The notes under the pieces were generated by a model. That model ran no database searches. It saw only the letters and a program-made list of their open reading frames with translations, and was not told the DNA's origin. A DNA stretch of 64,000 nucleotides, from contig NZ_BMMH01000002.1 of the NCBI RefSeq assembly GCF_014645735.1, forward strand, positions 496,001-560,000, given 5' to 3'. Made by a program: the position numbers and the translations under genes. This stretch comes from Nocardia jinanensis (GTDB taxonomy: Bacteria > Actinomycetota > Actinomycetes > Mycobacteriales > Mycobacteriaceae). Below are positions 48,390 through 57,297 of this stretch, piece by piece (position 1 is the first letter of the stretch; every line of letters starts with the position of its first letter).

Positions 48390-49211
48390 TCACTCCTGGG
48401 AGAGCAGGCGACCGGCCTCGGCGGCCAGCGCCGCCAGCTGCCGAGCCTGGCGTCCGGTGTCGATCGCCGGACGCCCGGAACCGATCCGGGTGGACAGCGA
48501 CAACGCCGCCACCGTCACACCCCGGCGGCGCACCGGGACCGCCACGCAGCCGATACCGGCGACCGCTTCCTCGTTGTCGACGGCGATACCCTGCCTGCTG
48601 CGGATACGCGCCAACTCCCGGTGCAGCTCCAGCCGATCGCCGATGGTGCGTGAGGTCAGCCGGGGAAGTTGTTCACGCAAGGAGGTTTCCACCACACCGG
48701 GGTCCAGGCTCGCGAGCAACGCCTTGCCCAGCGCGGTGCTGTGCGCCGGGAGCCGCCCACCGATCCGGGTCGGAACCGCGGCGCTCTGCCGGCCGCCGGT
48801 CTTGTCCAGATAGACGACATCGCGGCCGTCCAGCACCCCCAGATGCCCGACCGACAGGGTGCGCTGGCACAGTTCGTGCAGTAGTGGACCGATCACGGTG
48901 CGCAGTTCGTTGTGGCCCGCGGCCAGCCCGCCCAGCTCCAGAGTGCGCAGGCCCAGTCGATAGCCGCCCGGATAATGGGCCAGCCAGCGCAATCTGATCA
49001 TCTGGTCCAGGATGCGGTGAACCGTGGAACGCGGCAATCCGGTGCGTTCCACCAGATCCTGCAGCGTGAGCACCGGTGTCCCCGGCTCGAACGCGTCCAG
49101 GATCAATGTCATCCGCTCGATCATCGACACCGGCGGCGCAGGACGGGCCGGGGATTGCGTTCCCCGCCACGACCCGCCCGGCTCCGGGTCGGCCAGCACC
49201 TCGACCGTCAA
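48390..49211 (-). CDS. IclR-family regulator (first)
   Basis: A 273-residue IclR-type regulator. The N-terminal winged helix-turn-helix (about residues 28-90) has VLTLQDLVERTGLPRSTVHRILDQM. The effector domain (about 100-270) has GRDVVYLDKTGG, the GGRLPAHSTALGKALLA block and a final GSGRPAIDTGRQARQLAALAAEAG. Catabolic or lipid-related targets are usual for this family; the neighbouring KstD-like flavoprotein is a candidate. A GTG or ATG start near 49211 with a 30-residue Pro/Gly-rich lead seems normal. Confidence 0.88.
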   Translation of the reverse strand: MTVEVLADPEPGGSWRGTQSPARPAPPVSMIERMTLILDAFEPGTPVLTLQDLVERTGLPRSTVHRILDQMIRLRWLAHYPGGYRLGLRTLELGGLAAGHNELRTVIGPLLHELCQRTLSVGHLGVLDGRDVVYLDKTGGRQSAAVPTRIGGRLPAHSTALGKALLASLDPGVVETSLREQLPRLTSRTIGDRLELHRELARIRSRQGIAVDNEEAVAGIGCVAVPVRRRGVTVAALSLSTRIGSGRPAIDTGRQARQLAALAAEAGRLLSQE

Positions 49212-49310
49212 GACTTACCTCCATCGTGCAGCCCGGCCAGCATATGCGCAGCGAACCGAACGGTATTGACCATGCCCTTTTCCGTACCGGTGCAAACCAT
49301 CACGGGCCTG

Positions 49311-50735
49311 TCAGCTCGGCATGAAGGGCGCATTGAGGACACTGCACAGCCACCGCCCGTCGACCAGTTCCATCACCGTGGACACCGACAGGTCCCGGGT
49401 CGTCTCCGCCTCGCCCGGCACCTGGTTCAGGGTGGTGAGCTGTACCTGCACGTCGGCGCGGGTATCGCCGTCGCCCATGGTCGCCGCGCAGCTGGTGTTC
49501 CCGGCCCGGGAACGCTCCGGATCCGAGGAGATCAGGACCCGGGTCATCGGGAGTACGGTCGCGGCCTGGCTCTTCCACTGCCCGGTGGCACCGGCCTGCA
49601 CCTTCTGTTCCCAGCCCGCCGGATCGTCGTAGTCGTAACTGGCGACGAGTGCGGTGTACTCGCAGGCGGCCTGTTCGGCCGCCGCCTTCGCATCGGCCGG
49701 CGGCGCGGCGGTTCCCGCACCGTCCCCGGTACGCAGGGCGACGGTGAGCCAGGCGGCCGCGCCGAAGATCGCGACGACGACCACAGCTCCCAGAGCCGTG
49801 AGTGAACGCCGGCTCGGACGCCGCGGCCGAACCGGTGGTACCGGAAGAGGGGGCGTCACGGCGGCTGACGCGAGCACGGCGGGCATCGTGACCGCGGGTT
49901 CGGTGAGCGCGCGGCGGGCGGCCAGCGCCAATTCGCCGCAGCCGGCGAAGCGTTCGTACCGGTTTTTCGCCATGGCCCGTGCGACGACCCCGTCGAACCC
50001 GGGCGGCAACCGCGAATCCACCTCCGAGGGTCGCGGCACCGGAGCATTGAGATGGGCGTTGATGAGTGCGCCGGTGGTCGCCGCCGGATACGGCAACTGC
50101 CCCGTCAGCATGTAGTAGAGGGTGCAACCGAGGGAGTACACATCGGCGCGGCGGTCGATATCGGGGCGCATCTCGAACTGTTCGGGCGCCGCGTAATGGA
50201 AGCTCGCGTACAACTCTCCGGTGCGGGTGAGCCCGTCGGCGTGATCCAGCGCTTTGGCGATACCGAAATCGGAGAGGTACACCTGCTGCTGTTCACCCCA
50301 GGCCAGCAGGATATTGGCGGGTTTCACGTCCCGGTGCAGCACTCCGGCCGCGTGGGCGTGCTCGAGTGCCCGCGCGGTCTCCTCGATGATCCGCACCGCG
50401 TGGTCGGGACGGACCGGACCACGCTGCAGCACGTCCGCCACATCGGTGCCCTCGACGTACTGGATCGCCATCCACAGCCGGCCCTGTTCCTCGCCGCGGG
50501 CGTACACGGCGACGATATTCGGATGCGACAGCCGCGCCGCGGTATCGGCCTCGCGCAGGAACCGGGCCCGGATATCGCTGTCGTCGCCGACGATCGGGGT
50601 CAGCAATTTCAACGCGACGGGCCGCGGCAGATCGCGGTCGCGGGCGAGGTAGACCTCGCCCATTCCCCCAGCGCCCAGCAGACGCTCGATGTGATAACCG
50701 GCGAAGACCTGTCCCGGTTCGAGTCCGTTCCTCAC
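49311..50735 (-). CDS. Transmembrane Ser/Thr protein kinase
   Basis: A 474-residue PknE/PknF-like receptor kinase. The kinase domain is at about residues 13-275: Gly loop GAGGMGEVYLA, Lys43, catalytic loop HRDVKPANIL (His134, Asp136), DFG 156-158 and an activation loop with several Thr/Ser before APEQF. A Pro/Arg-rich linker is followed by one membrane helix (about 311-333). The outer domain (about 340-474), with two or more cysteines that could pair, is not a PASTA repeat. Its start overlaps the stop of a thioredoxin gene (4 bases), so redox protein and kinase are made together. Known actinobacterial substrates of such kinases include GarA. Confidence 0.93.
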   Translation of the reverse strand: MRNGLEPGQVFAGYHIERLLGAGGMGEVYLARDRDLPRPVALKLLTPIVGDDSDIRARFLREADTAARLSHPNIVAVYARGEEQGRLWMAIQYVEGTDVADVLQRGPVRPDHAVRIIEETARALEHAHAAGVLHRDVKPANILLAWGEQQQVYLSDFGIAKALDHADGLTRTGELYASFHYAAPEQFEMRPDIDRRADVYSLGCTLYYMLTGQLPYPAATTGALINAHLNAPVPRPSEVDSRLPPGFDGVVARAMAKNRYERFAGCGELALAARRALTEPAVTMPAVLASAAVTPPLPVPPVRPRRPSRRSLTALGAVVVVAIFGAAAWLTVALRTGDGAGTAAPPADAKAAAEQAACEYTALVASYDYDDPAGWEQKVQAGATGQWKSQAATVLPMTRVLISSDPERSRAGNTSCAATMGDGDTRADVQVQLTTLNQVPGEAETTRDLSVSTVMELVDGRWLCSVLNAPFMPS

Positions 50736-51196
50736 GCGCTACGCAGTCCGGGCCATCCGTATGCCTGGGGTCCGGGCGCGGGCCCGGCCCGGCCGGCCGT
50801 GGGCTGCTGTTGCTGGGCCGCGGGCACCGCGGCCGTGGGCTGCGGGAGACCGTGTTCGCGCCGGAACTCGTCCATATCCATCCAGCGGACCTGCTGGACG
50901 AGCTCCTCGAGTTGATCACCGGGCAGGAAACCGGACTGCGAGTACACCAGCGTCCCTTCGCGGAACGCCATGAGCCACGGGTACCGGTCCACCTGCCCGG
51001 CGGCCGCGAGCGCGGGTTCGGCCTCGGCTTCCACGGTGGCGTGCACGATATCGCGGTGTAGCTGCGCGGACTCCTCGAAAACCGGCGCGAAGCGGGTGCA
51101 CCAACCGCACCAGGTCGCCCAGAAGTCGACCAGCACTATGTGATTGGTGGCCACCACCGTCTGGAAGTTCTGCTGCGTCAGTGGTGTCGTCGGCAT
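50732..51196 (-). CDS. Thioredoxin-family protein with long C-terminal tail
   Basis: A 154-residue thioredoxin. The fold starts at residue 7, the active site is WCGWC with Cys30 and Cys33, and YPWLMAFREG (about 72-81) follows the usual cis-Pro position. From residue 118 on it has a 36-residue Pro/Gln/Ala-rich tail that ordinary thioredoxins lack. The unusual WCGWC (versus WCGPC) would give a different redox potential. It is the first gene of a two-gene transcript with the kinase 49311-50735. Confidence 0.9.
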   Translation of the reverse strand: MPTTPLTQQNFQTVVATNHIVLVDFWATWCGWCTRFAPVFEESAQLHRDIVHATVEAEAEPALAAAGQVDRYPWLMAFREGTLVYSQSGFLPGDQLEELVQQVRWMDMDEFRREHGLPQPTAAVPAAQQQQPTAGRAGPAPGPQAYGWPGLRSA

Positions 51197-51416
51197 GGTC
51201 GTCCTCCCGCGGCCCGACCCGGACCGCCCGCGTGCGTACTGACCCCGTCCGGAATCCTCGCACGGACGGGCTTCGGCCGCCGGGTGAAAAGCGCACTCCC
51301 GACCACCGATATCCGGCAGCCTACGCGCCGGGAACCCTCATGAGCAGCCCGGTCGCGCACACCATGCGGCCGCCCCGGCCACCGCACGTCCACAGCTGGG
51401 ACGATAACGTGTTCTC

Positions 51417-52085
51417 ATGAGCGAAAACGAGGCCGGGAACGTCCTCCCCGACGCCGAGCATCACGAGGGCGGATTCCGGCCGATGTCGGAGTTGATGGAC
51501 GCGGTCCGCGCTGTCGACACCAGTCGCGGCGGACCGCACTACGGCGATTTCGTCGAACAGGTGCGCACGCTCATGGACCGGGCCCGGCTGACGGTGCCGC
51601 CGGACGAGCTGGTGCAGGAGGCGGCCGGCATCCTGGAGAAGCTGAACGACCGGCTGGCCGCCTACGTCGGCGAGGAATGGGACGCGCCGGGCTGGACCCG
51701 CTTCGATCTGCCCGCCCGCGGAAATGTCACGCTGCCGCCGTACCAGGTGGATCGGGTCGACCGGGAGGGCGTGGCGGCCCGGATCACCTACCGGACCTTC
51801 CACCTGGGCGGGAACGCTGCCGCGCACGGCGGGTACATCTCGCTGGGCTTCGACGATCTGATGGGGCTGGCGGGGTCGGCTCATTCCGGCTCGGTGACCC
51901 GGACGGCTTCGCTCACCGTGGACTATCGATCGATCACACCGTTGAACAAGGAACTGAAGCTGCGCGCCTGGGCCGAACGCCAGGAGGGCCGCAAGGTATG
52001 GATCAAGGCCACCCTGCACGACGGGGACCGGCTGTGCGCCGAGGCCAACGGCCTGTTCATCGTGTTGAAGCCCGGCCAGCCCTGA
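51417..52085 (+). CDS. PaaI-family thioesterase (long form)
   Basis: A 222-residue protein with an N-terminal helical extension of about 80 residues and a C-terminal hotdog domain (about 85-220). The latter carries HLGGNAAAHGGYISLGFDDLMGL with the HGG turn and the catalytic Asp area, then SLTVDYRSITPLNKEL, the conserved strand of the PaaI/ACOT13 fold. The extended type is common in mycolic-acid bacteria. The ATG at 51417 follows the divergent thioredoxin gene by 220 bases. It is convergent with the sulfotransferase, and a strong hairpin lies between them. Its substrate is likely a fatty- or steroid-acyl-CoA. Confidence 0.8.
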   Translation: MSENEAGNVLPDAEHHEGGFRPMSELMDAVRAVDTSRGGPHYGDFVEQVRTLMDRARLTVPPDELVQEAAGILEKLNDRLAAYVGEEWDAPGWTRFDLPARGNVTLPPYQVDRVDREGVAARITYRTFHLGGNAAAHGGYISLGFDDLMGLAGSAHSGSVTRTASLTVDYRSITPLNKELKLRAWAERQEGRKVWIKATLHDGDRLCAEANGLFIVLKPGQP

Positions 52086-52156
52086 CCTCGCGGACGGGCG
52101 CTCCGGTGCGGCGGACGCTGTGATCGGCGCGGAGTCACGGTGCGCCGAACGACGCA

Positions 52157-52193
52157 GGCGGCGGGACGGCCACTGGTGCCGGTTCCCGCCGCC
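52157..52193. terminator. Hairpin terminator between thioesterase and sulfotransferase
   Basis: GGCGGCGGGA pairs exactly with TCCCGCCGCC, with a second inner pairing CGGC/GCCG. It serves two convergent genes. Confidence 0.75.
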
Positions 52194-52213
52194 GTCGGCA
52201 GCGGCGGCCGCGA

Positions 52214-53386
52214 TCAGCGCCGGTCACCGTCCGGATAGTGCTCGGCTAGGTAGGGCGCGAAGGCGTTGTCCACCTCGTCCGGGTCGAGTCCGAAATCGGC
52301 CAGCGAATACTTGTGCGCGGGCCGGGCCGCCCCCGAAGTGGACTCCCCGTGTAGCGCGGTCAGCTGTGCGCGGGCCGCATCGGTGAACTCGATGCCGAAC
52401 TGTGTGTAGATCTTCTCGACGGTGCCGATCGGATCGGTCACGAAATCCTCGTAGTACACATCGCAGAACTGCGCCGCCGGATGTTTCTTCCGATCCTGCA
52501 GAAACGTTTTCGCACCCCGCGACCACAGTTCGAGCTGCGCGGCACCCACCACCGGTCCGCGAAACTTCTCCGACCAGCCCGCGGTCGCCTGTTCGTTCAG
52601 ACTGCACACCGAGGCGACGATGGTGCGCGGCAGCCGGTGCATCTGGATCACCAGCGCGTCCGGGTAGACGGCCAACAGCGCGTCGAGGGCGAACAGATGG
52701 CTCGGATTCTTCAGTACCCACCTGCGGCCGGGGTCGTCGAGACCGATCAACTGCAGATTCCGGCGATGCCGTTCGTAGGCGGGCGTCCAGTCCTGATCGC
52801 GCAGCCATTCGGAATAGCGGGGCAGATAGCCCAGGCATTCGTAGGAGATCGACATCGCCGACTGCCGCAGCAACTGCCAGCACTCCTCCACCTGGTCGGC
52901 GGAGATATGGTGCACGCCCATGAATTCGGGATGCTCCACATGGTGCTTCTCGTACCCGGCCTGCAAGCGCGCGAAAACAGGGTTCTGTTCCCAGGTCTCG
53001 CGCGGCGGGCGGGGCTGCGGCATCTCGGTCAGCCACATCTCCAGGCCCTGGTGCCCGGGGTCGGCGGTGAGCAGGCGGTGCACCGCCGTGGTGCCCGAAC
53101 GCGGCAGCCCGGTCACGAAGATCGGGCGTTCGACCGCGATATCGGCGTGCTGCGGATACTGCTTCCAACCGGCTTCGCTCAGGGCCCGGGCGATCAGGGC
53201 ACCGCGCAGCAGTGCGCGAGTGACCTTGTTACCGAACGGGGTGAGTTCCGCGTCGTGCTCGTAGGAATCCAGCAGCACCGACAGCCCGGTGCGGTAGTCG
53301 TCGTCGCCGAAATCGTCGAGCCCGACCACCTTGGTGGCGGAGGCATGCAGATCGTCGATGGTGCCGACATCATCCCTGCCGATCAT
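52214..53386 (-). CDS. Sulfotransferase-family protein
   Basis: A 390-residue PAPS-dependent sulfotransferase of the large actinobacterial (Stf-type) family. The 5'-phosphosulfate-binding loop is GLPRSGTT at residues 93-100. The 3'-phosphate-binding region is HRLPRTIVAS (about 249-258), and WVLKNPSHLFALDALL lies between them. It transfers sulfate to a lipid or steroid hydroxyl; the acceptor cannot be read from the sequence. The gene is the last of three leftward, nearly touching genes (DUF1214-like, SDR, this one). The set is divergent from an IclR regulator and the PAPS-forming cysD-cysNC genes lie directly beyond. That arrangement strongly supports a dedicated sulfonation unit. Confidence 0.88.
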   Translation of the reverse strand: MIGRDDVGTIDDLHASATKVVGLDDFGDDDYRTGLSVLLDSYEHDAELTPFGNKVTRALLRGALIARALSEAGWKQYPQHADIAVERPIFVTGLPRSGTTAVHRLLTADPGHQGLEMWLTEMPQPRPPRETWEQNPVFARLQAGYEKHHVEHPEFMGVHHISADQVEECWQLLRQSAMSISYECLGYLPRYSEWLRDQDWTPAYERHRRNLQLIGLDDPGRRWVLKNPSHLFALDALLAVYPDALVIQMHRLPRTIVASVCSLNEQATAGWSEKFRGPVVGAAQLELWSRGAKTFLQDRKKHPAAQFCDVYYEDFVTDPIGTVEKIYTQFGIEFTDAARAQLTALHGESTSGAARPAHKYSLADFGLDPDEVDNAFAPYLAEHYPDGDRR

Positions 53387-53399
53387 TTCTCGTTACTCC

Positions 53400-54176
53400 T
53401 CAGTGGTGGAATTCGCCGCAGTTCACATCGAGACAGGTTCCGGTGATCGCACGCGACATCCCGGAGGCGAAGAAGACGACGGCGTCGGCGATCTCATCGG
53501 GTTCGGGCAGACGCCGCAGATCGATATCGGCGGCCGTCTCGGTGTAGATATCGTCCGCACTCACCCCGCGTTCCCCGGCCAGATAGTCGAAATACCATTT
53601 CAGGGTGTCGGCCCAGATCCAGCCCGGTGCCACGGAATTGACCCGGATACCGCGCGGGCCCAGTTCGGTGGCCAGGCTCTGCGCGAGCGCCAGCAGGGTG
53701 GTCTTCGCCATCTTGTACGGGCCGTACGGCTGACGTGAGTGCCGCAGTACCGCCGAGTTGATCATCACCACCGACCCCTTGCTCTCGGCGAGGGCGGGAG
53801 CGAACAGGCGGGTCAACCGCAGCGCGGCGAACACGTTGGTTTCCAGGTTGGTCCGCAGATCGTCGAAGGCCACCTCGGCGAGGTCCACCATCGGCGGCAT
53901 GGCGAAGGCATTGTTGACCAGTGCGTCTACCCGGCCGAACTCGGCACGGGCGATATCGACGAGATTCTGGGCGGCGGCGTCGTCGGTGATATCGGTAGGC
54001 ACCACCAGCGCGCGGCGGCCCACCTCCTCGATCTGTGCCGCGACCTTGCGCAGCCGCTTCTCGGTACGTGCGGCCAGGACCACGTCGGCACCGGCCTTCG
54101 CGCTCTGCAACGCGATCGCCTGCCCCAGCCCGGGACCGATTCCCGAGACGACGACGACCTTGTCCTGCAACAGCAT
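53400..54176 (-). CDS. Short-chain dehydrogenase/reductase
   Basis: A 258-residue classical SDR. The NAD(P)-binding loop is SGIGPGLG at residues 11-18, NNAF at 88-91, and the catalytic Ser141, Tyr154 and Lys158 are all present. It probably oxidises or reduces a hydroxyl or keto group on the same substrate that the sulfotransferase acts upon. The ATG at 54176 shares one base with the preceding stop codon (TGATG), so translation is coupled. A longer in-frame reading that runs upstream to 55421 is a chance open frame over the preceding gene. It is followed 13 bases later by the sulfotransferase. Confidence 0.93.
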   Translation of the reverse strand: MLLQDKVVVVSGIGPGLGQAIALQSAKAGADVVLAARTEKRLRKVAAQIEEVGRRALVVPTDITDDAAAQNLVDIARAEFGRVDALVNNAFAMPPMVDLAEVAFDDLRTNLETNVFAALRLTRLFAPALAESKGSVVMINSAVLRHSRQPYGPYKMAKTTLLALAQSLATELGPRGIRVNSVAPGWIWADTLKWYFDYLAGERGVSADDIYTETAADIDLRRLPEPDEIADAVVFFASGMSRAITGTCLDVNCGEFHH

Positions 54177-55339
54177 CAGCCGAGCATCCTCTCCGCCACA
54201 GCCGCCTGGCGGCCGGCGATCCGGGCCTTCCAGTCCTGCGGGGTGATCCGCGACTCCTTGTAATAGGGCAGCCGGTCCGGCAGTTCGTCGAAGGACACCA
54301 GTTCCACCGTCGGGCCGTCCTCGGGTTGCATCTCGCGCGATAGCCGCTGCCAGCGGAACTGCAGGTAGGCACGGTCGTGACCGGTGCGTTCGATCCAGTT
54401 GATCAGGCCCGGATCGCGTTCGCTGATCACCAGCCGGATCATGCCGTCCGGGTCCACATCGGCCTGATCGGCGTTGAGGCTGGTCTGGTGGTTGATGTAG
54501 TCCAGCGAGAGATACCACATGCTGCCGAGCTGGAACCCGTGGTAGGGCGCATCCGATTTCGGCACGGTCAGGATCATCACCTGATCGTCGGTGAGGTCGT
54601 AGTGCCCCACCGAGGAGAACTGGGTGGACAGTCCGCCCGGGGTGCGCCGCGGTTCGGTCATGGTGTTGACCGGCAGGTTCAGATAGAACCATTCGGGGAA
54701 GGCGAGGAAGGTTTTCAGCCGTGACACCAGCATCTTGCCCGCGACCTCGTAGCGTTTCGCCATCAGGTCCGAGGTGATCGCGGGCGGGGCCGAGCCCACG
54801 GTATCGGCGCGGCTGATCCGTACGGTGCCGGCTTTCTCGTTCGCCCAGTCGCCGAAGACCTCGCGTACCGCGAGCATGGTCGAATCGGCGGCGAGCTGGA
54901 TATGGTTGCGGCCGCCGGGACCCGGGCCCAGGGTCAGTTCGTAGCTGCCGTCGGCGGCGATATCGATGGAGCGGTCGTCGAAGGCGGTTTCCCCGCCGGG
55001 GACCTCGGTCGGCGAATAGTTGCCGTTGAGTACCTGGAAGCTCAGGTCGCGGGTGGTGCCGCGGGTCCCGGTGACCACGTAGTCGGCATCGGGCCGCAGG
55101 TTCGCGTGCCAGTAGAGGGTGTCCGGGTTGTCCAGACCCATTTTGGTGTACGGCCCGGTGGACTGGACGAAGAACGGGAAGTCCCGTTCGAAGGCCCATG
55201 ACATCTGGATGGCGGCGCGGATACTGCCCGCGAGATAGTCGTAGCCCTCGGCGAGATCCTGTTCGGTGCGGATATGCGGGGCACTCTTGATGATTTCCTC
55301 GGCGGCGGCGATCGAGTCCGCGAACGGCTGGGTCAGCAC
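54176..55339 (-). CDS. DUF1214-like protein of the sulfonation operon
   Basis: A 387-residue protein that appears related to DUF1214 proteins: GLDNPDTLYWHANLRPDADYVV (about residues 68-89), RDLSFQVLNGNY, and VMILTVPKSDAPYHGFQLG (about 255-273) are conserved blocks. It is probably a soluble or periplasm-facing beta-rich protein, with no clear signal peptide. The function is not established. It is the first gene of the operon. The GTG at 55339 follows CGGGAG. Two operators, an IclR-type palindrome and a KstR-type palindrome, lie in the 81-base spacer to the divergent IclR gene. Confidence 0.65.
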   Translation of the reverse strand: MLTQPFADSIAAAEEIIKSAPHIRTEQDLAEGYDYLAGSIRAAIQMSWAFERDFPFFVQSTGPYTKMGLDNPDTLYWHANLRPDADYVVTGTRGTTRDLSFQVLNGNYSPTEVPGGETAFDDRSIDIAADGSYELTLGPGPGGRNHIQLAADSTMLAVREVFGDWANEKAGTVRISRADTVGSAPPAITSDLMAKRYEVAGKMLVSRLKTFLAFPEWFYLNLPVNTMTEPRRTPGGLSTQFSSVGHYDLTDDQVMILTVPKSDAPYHGFQLGSMWYLSLDYINHQTSLNADQADVDPDGMIRLVISERDPGLINWIERTGHDRAYLQFRWQRLSREMQPEDGPTVELVSFDELPDRLPYYKESRITPQDWKARIAGRQAAVAERMLG

Positions 55340-55360
55340 GATACTCCCGGTGTTCCATAT

Positions 55361-55379
55361 ATGTACCGCCCTGGTACAT
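55361..55379. promoter_or_regulatory. Inverted repeat, likely IclR operator
   Basis: ATGTACC-N5-GGTACAT, perfect 7-bp arms, 21 bases upstream of the DUF1214-like start and about 40 upstream of the iclR start. It is the natural candidate for autoregulation by the adjacent IclR protein. Confidence 0.6.
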
Positions 55380-55396
55380 TGCGATACCGAGAAGAT

Positions 55397-55410
55397 TAGA
55401 ACCTGTTCTA
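55397..55410. promoter_or_regulatory. KstR-type operator (perfect match)
   Basis: TAGAACCTGTTCTA fits the mycobacterial KstR palindrome TNNAACNNGTTNNA at all 14 positions, and its arms TAGAAC/GTTCTA are perfectly symmetric. It lies 10 bases before the iclR ATG and 57 before the DUF1214-like start. KstR represses cholesterol catabolism genes and is relieved by a sterol-derived acyl-CoA. Confidence 0.65.
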
Positions 55411-55420
55411 GGAGCGGTCA

Positions 55421-56332
55421 ATGTCAGCAGGAATATCGGAGGTTCGCGAGGTCGGCCGGCGCTCCGCTCCCACCCAGCGCGTCGTCCAGGTGCTCGATTA
55501 CGTCGTCGCCCGGCGCGGACGCCGGACCGGACTCTCCGAAATGGCCCGCGAACTGGGCCTCGCCAAACCCACCTGCCTGGGCATTCTCACCGAGCTCGCC
55601 GCCGCCGGCTACCTGACCCGCGATCCGCGCACCCGCGAGTACGGCCCGGGCCCGGCGCTCATCGCCGCGGGCCGGGTGGCCCAGGAGAGTTTCTCCATCG
55701 CGGCACTGGCCCATCCCGAGCTGGAACGATTGAGCGCGGCCTACGGCACCACCTGCACCGCCTCCGCCGTCGTCGGCGAGCGGATCAGCGTCCTGGACAG
55801 CGCCGGCCCGGCGATGGTGCAGGTCGGGGCCACGTACCGATTCGCCCCGCCGGTCGGGCTCATGTACGTGCTCTGGGATACCGAGGCCGCCTTCGATGCC
55901 TGGCTGAGCACCGCGCCGACCGTGCCGCTGCGCCAGGACGAGACCCTGCTGCGCCGGATCATGGCCGAATGCCGGGACCGCGGCTACCTGGTGGAGAGCA
56001 CGACCGGCGCGGGCCGGCAGCTGTACTCGCTCCTGGCCGGGGTGGCCGGGCACGATCTGCCCGAGCAGCTGCGCACCGCTGTCGCCGAACTGGTCACCAC
56101 ACTCGGCGAACGGGTCTATCTGGGCTCCGACCTGCGGCCGCGCAAGGAGCATCCGGTGAGTCTGCTGGCCGCGCCGACCTACGACGCCGACGGTCGCCAG
56201 CAGCTGGTGCTCACCATGTACGTCGGAAAGCCGATCACCGGAGCCGAGATCGCCCGCCGGGGCACCACCTTGGTGGCCGCCGCCGACGCGGTCACCGCCG
56301 CCGCGGGTGGGCGTCATCCGGCAAACCGTTGA
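55421..56332 (+). CDS. IclR-family regulator (second, sulfonation locus)
   Basis: A 303-residue IclR-type regulator. The DNA-binding part (about residues 18-75) includes GLSEMARELGLAKPTCLGILTEL. The effector domain (about 90-295) has ASAVVGERISVLDSAG, the FAPPVGLMYVLW pocket strip and RKEHPVSLLAAPTYD. The family usually senses small aromatic, keto- or lipid-derived acids. It stands between the two arms of the sulfonation locus, 81 bases from the leftward operon and 32 bases before cysD, and probably controls both. The IclR-type and KstR-type palindromes sit at its promoter. Confidence 0.9.
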   Translation: MSAGISEVREVGRRSAPTQRVVQVLDYVVARRGRRTGLSEMARELGLAKPTCLGILTELAAAGYLTRDPRTREYGPGPALIAAGRVAQESFSIAALAHPELERLSAAYGTTCTASAVVGERISVLDSAGPAMVQVGATYRFAPPVGLMYVLWDTEAAFDAWLSTAPTVPLRQDETLLRRIMAECRDRGYLVESTTGAGRQLYSLLAGVAGHDLPEQLRTAVAELVTTLGERVYLGSDLRPRKEHPVSLLAAPTYDADGRQQLVLTMYVGKPITGAEIARRGTTLVAAADAVTAAAGGRHPANR

Positions 56333-56340
56333 CCACACAT

Positions 56341-56354
56341 AGAAACGTGTTCTA
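56341..56354. promoter_or_regulatory. KstR-type operator before cysD (near-perfect)
   Basis: AGAAACGTGTTCTA fits TNNAACNNGTTNNA at 13 of 14 positions; the right half GTGTTCTA is a perfect KstR half-site. It ends 10 bases before the cysD GTG, inside the 32-base gap after iclR, so it could block entry into a cysD promoter located in the iclR 3' end. Confidence 0.55.
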
Positions 56355-56364
56355 GTTTTTAGGC

Positions 56365-57297
56365 GTGAGCCAGCACACGAAGTCGGCGGCGAGTACATAC
56401 GAACTCTCGCATCAGGCCGCGCTCGAGGCCGAATCCGTCCATATCCTCCGGGAGGTGGCCGCAACCTTCGAACGTCCGGTCCTGCTGTTCTCCGGCGGCA
56501 AGGACTCCGTGGTGATGCTGCATCTGGCCACCAAGGCGTTCTGGCCGGCCCCGGTCCCGTTCCCGATCCTGCACATCGACACCGAGCACAACTTCGACGA
56601 GGTGATCGACTATCGCGACGCGGCCGTCGCGAAGTACGGATTACGCCTGCTCGTCGGCCGGGTCCAGGACGATATCGACGCCGGTCGAGTCACCGAGGAC
56701 ACCGGCCCCCGGGCCAGCCGCAACCGCCTGCAGACCGCCACCCTGCTGCGCTCACTGCGCGAGGGCCGGTTCGACGCGGTCTTCGGCGGCGCCCGCCGCG
56801 ACGAGGAGAAAGCGCGAGCCAAGGAACGGGTCTTCAGTTTCCGCGACGAGTACGGGCAGTGGGATCCGCGCCGGCAGCGCCCCGAACTGTGGAACCTCTA
56901 CAACGGTAAACACCGGCCCGGCGAACATATCCGGGTCTTCCCGCTGTCCAACTGGACCGAACTGGATATCTGGACCTATATCGCGAGCGAGGGTATAGAA
57001 CTGCCGTCGCTGTACTACGCGCACCGCCGCCCGGTGGTGCAACGCGACGGCATGCTGCTGGCGCACACCCGTTTCCTGACCCTGCTCGACGGCGAGGAAC
57101 CACAGGAGGCCCTGGTGCGCTTCCGCACCGTGGGCGACGCCACCTGCACCGGTTGCGTGGAATCGAGCGCCGCCACCCCCGCCGAGGTCGTCGAGGAAGT
57201 CGCGACCGCGCGGGTCACCGAACGCGGCGCGACCCGCGCCGACGACCGGATCTCCGAGGCCGGAATGGAAGACCGTAAACGAGAGGGCTACTTCTGA
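56365..57297 (+). CDS. cysD: Sulfate adenylyltransferase subunit 2
   Basis: A 310-residue CysD, the ATP-pyrophosphatase-type subunit that adenylylates sulfate to APS. The PP-loop SGGKDS lies at residues 43-48, [11 protein letters not shown] follows at about 74-84, and the C-terminal [13 protein letters not shown] and EGYF end are typical. The GTG start at 56365 has a short AGG only, so initiation may be weak or the mRNA short-leadered. Its stop overlaps the cysNC start (TGATG). The position directly behind iclR and a KstR-type operator, rather than with assimilatory cysH/sir genes, points to sulfonation rather than cysteine synthesis. Confidence 0.95.
   Translation: MSQHTKSAASTYELSHQAALEAESVHILREVAATFERPVLLFSGGKDSVVMLHLATKAFWPAPVPFPILHIDTEHNFDEVIDYRDAAVAKYGLRLLVGRVQDDIDAGRVTEDTGPRASRNRLQTATLLRSLREGRFDAVFGGARRDEEKARAKERVFSFRDEYGQWDPRRQRPELWNLYNGKHRPGEHIRVFPLSNWTELDIWTYIASEGIELPSLYYAHRRPVVQRDGMLLAHTRFLTLLDGEEPQEALVRFRTVGDATCTGCVESSAATPAEVVEEVATARVTERGATRADDRISEAGMEDRKREGYF

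Noticed and set aside
53400..55421. 673-codon leftward frame spanning SDR and the region upstream
   Set aside because: Only the part from 54176 matches an SDR; the rest overlaps the DUF1214-like gene in another frame and is Arg-rich nonsense.
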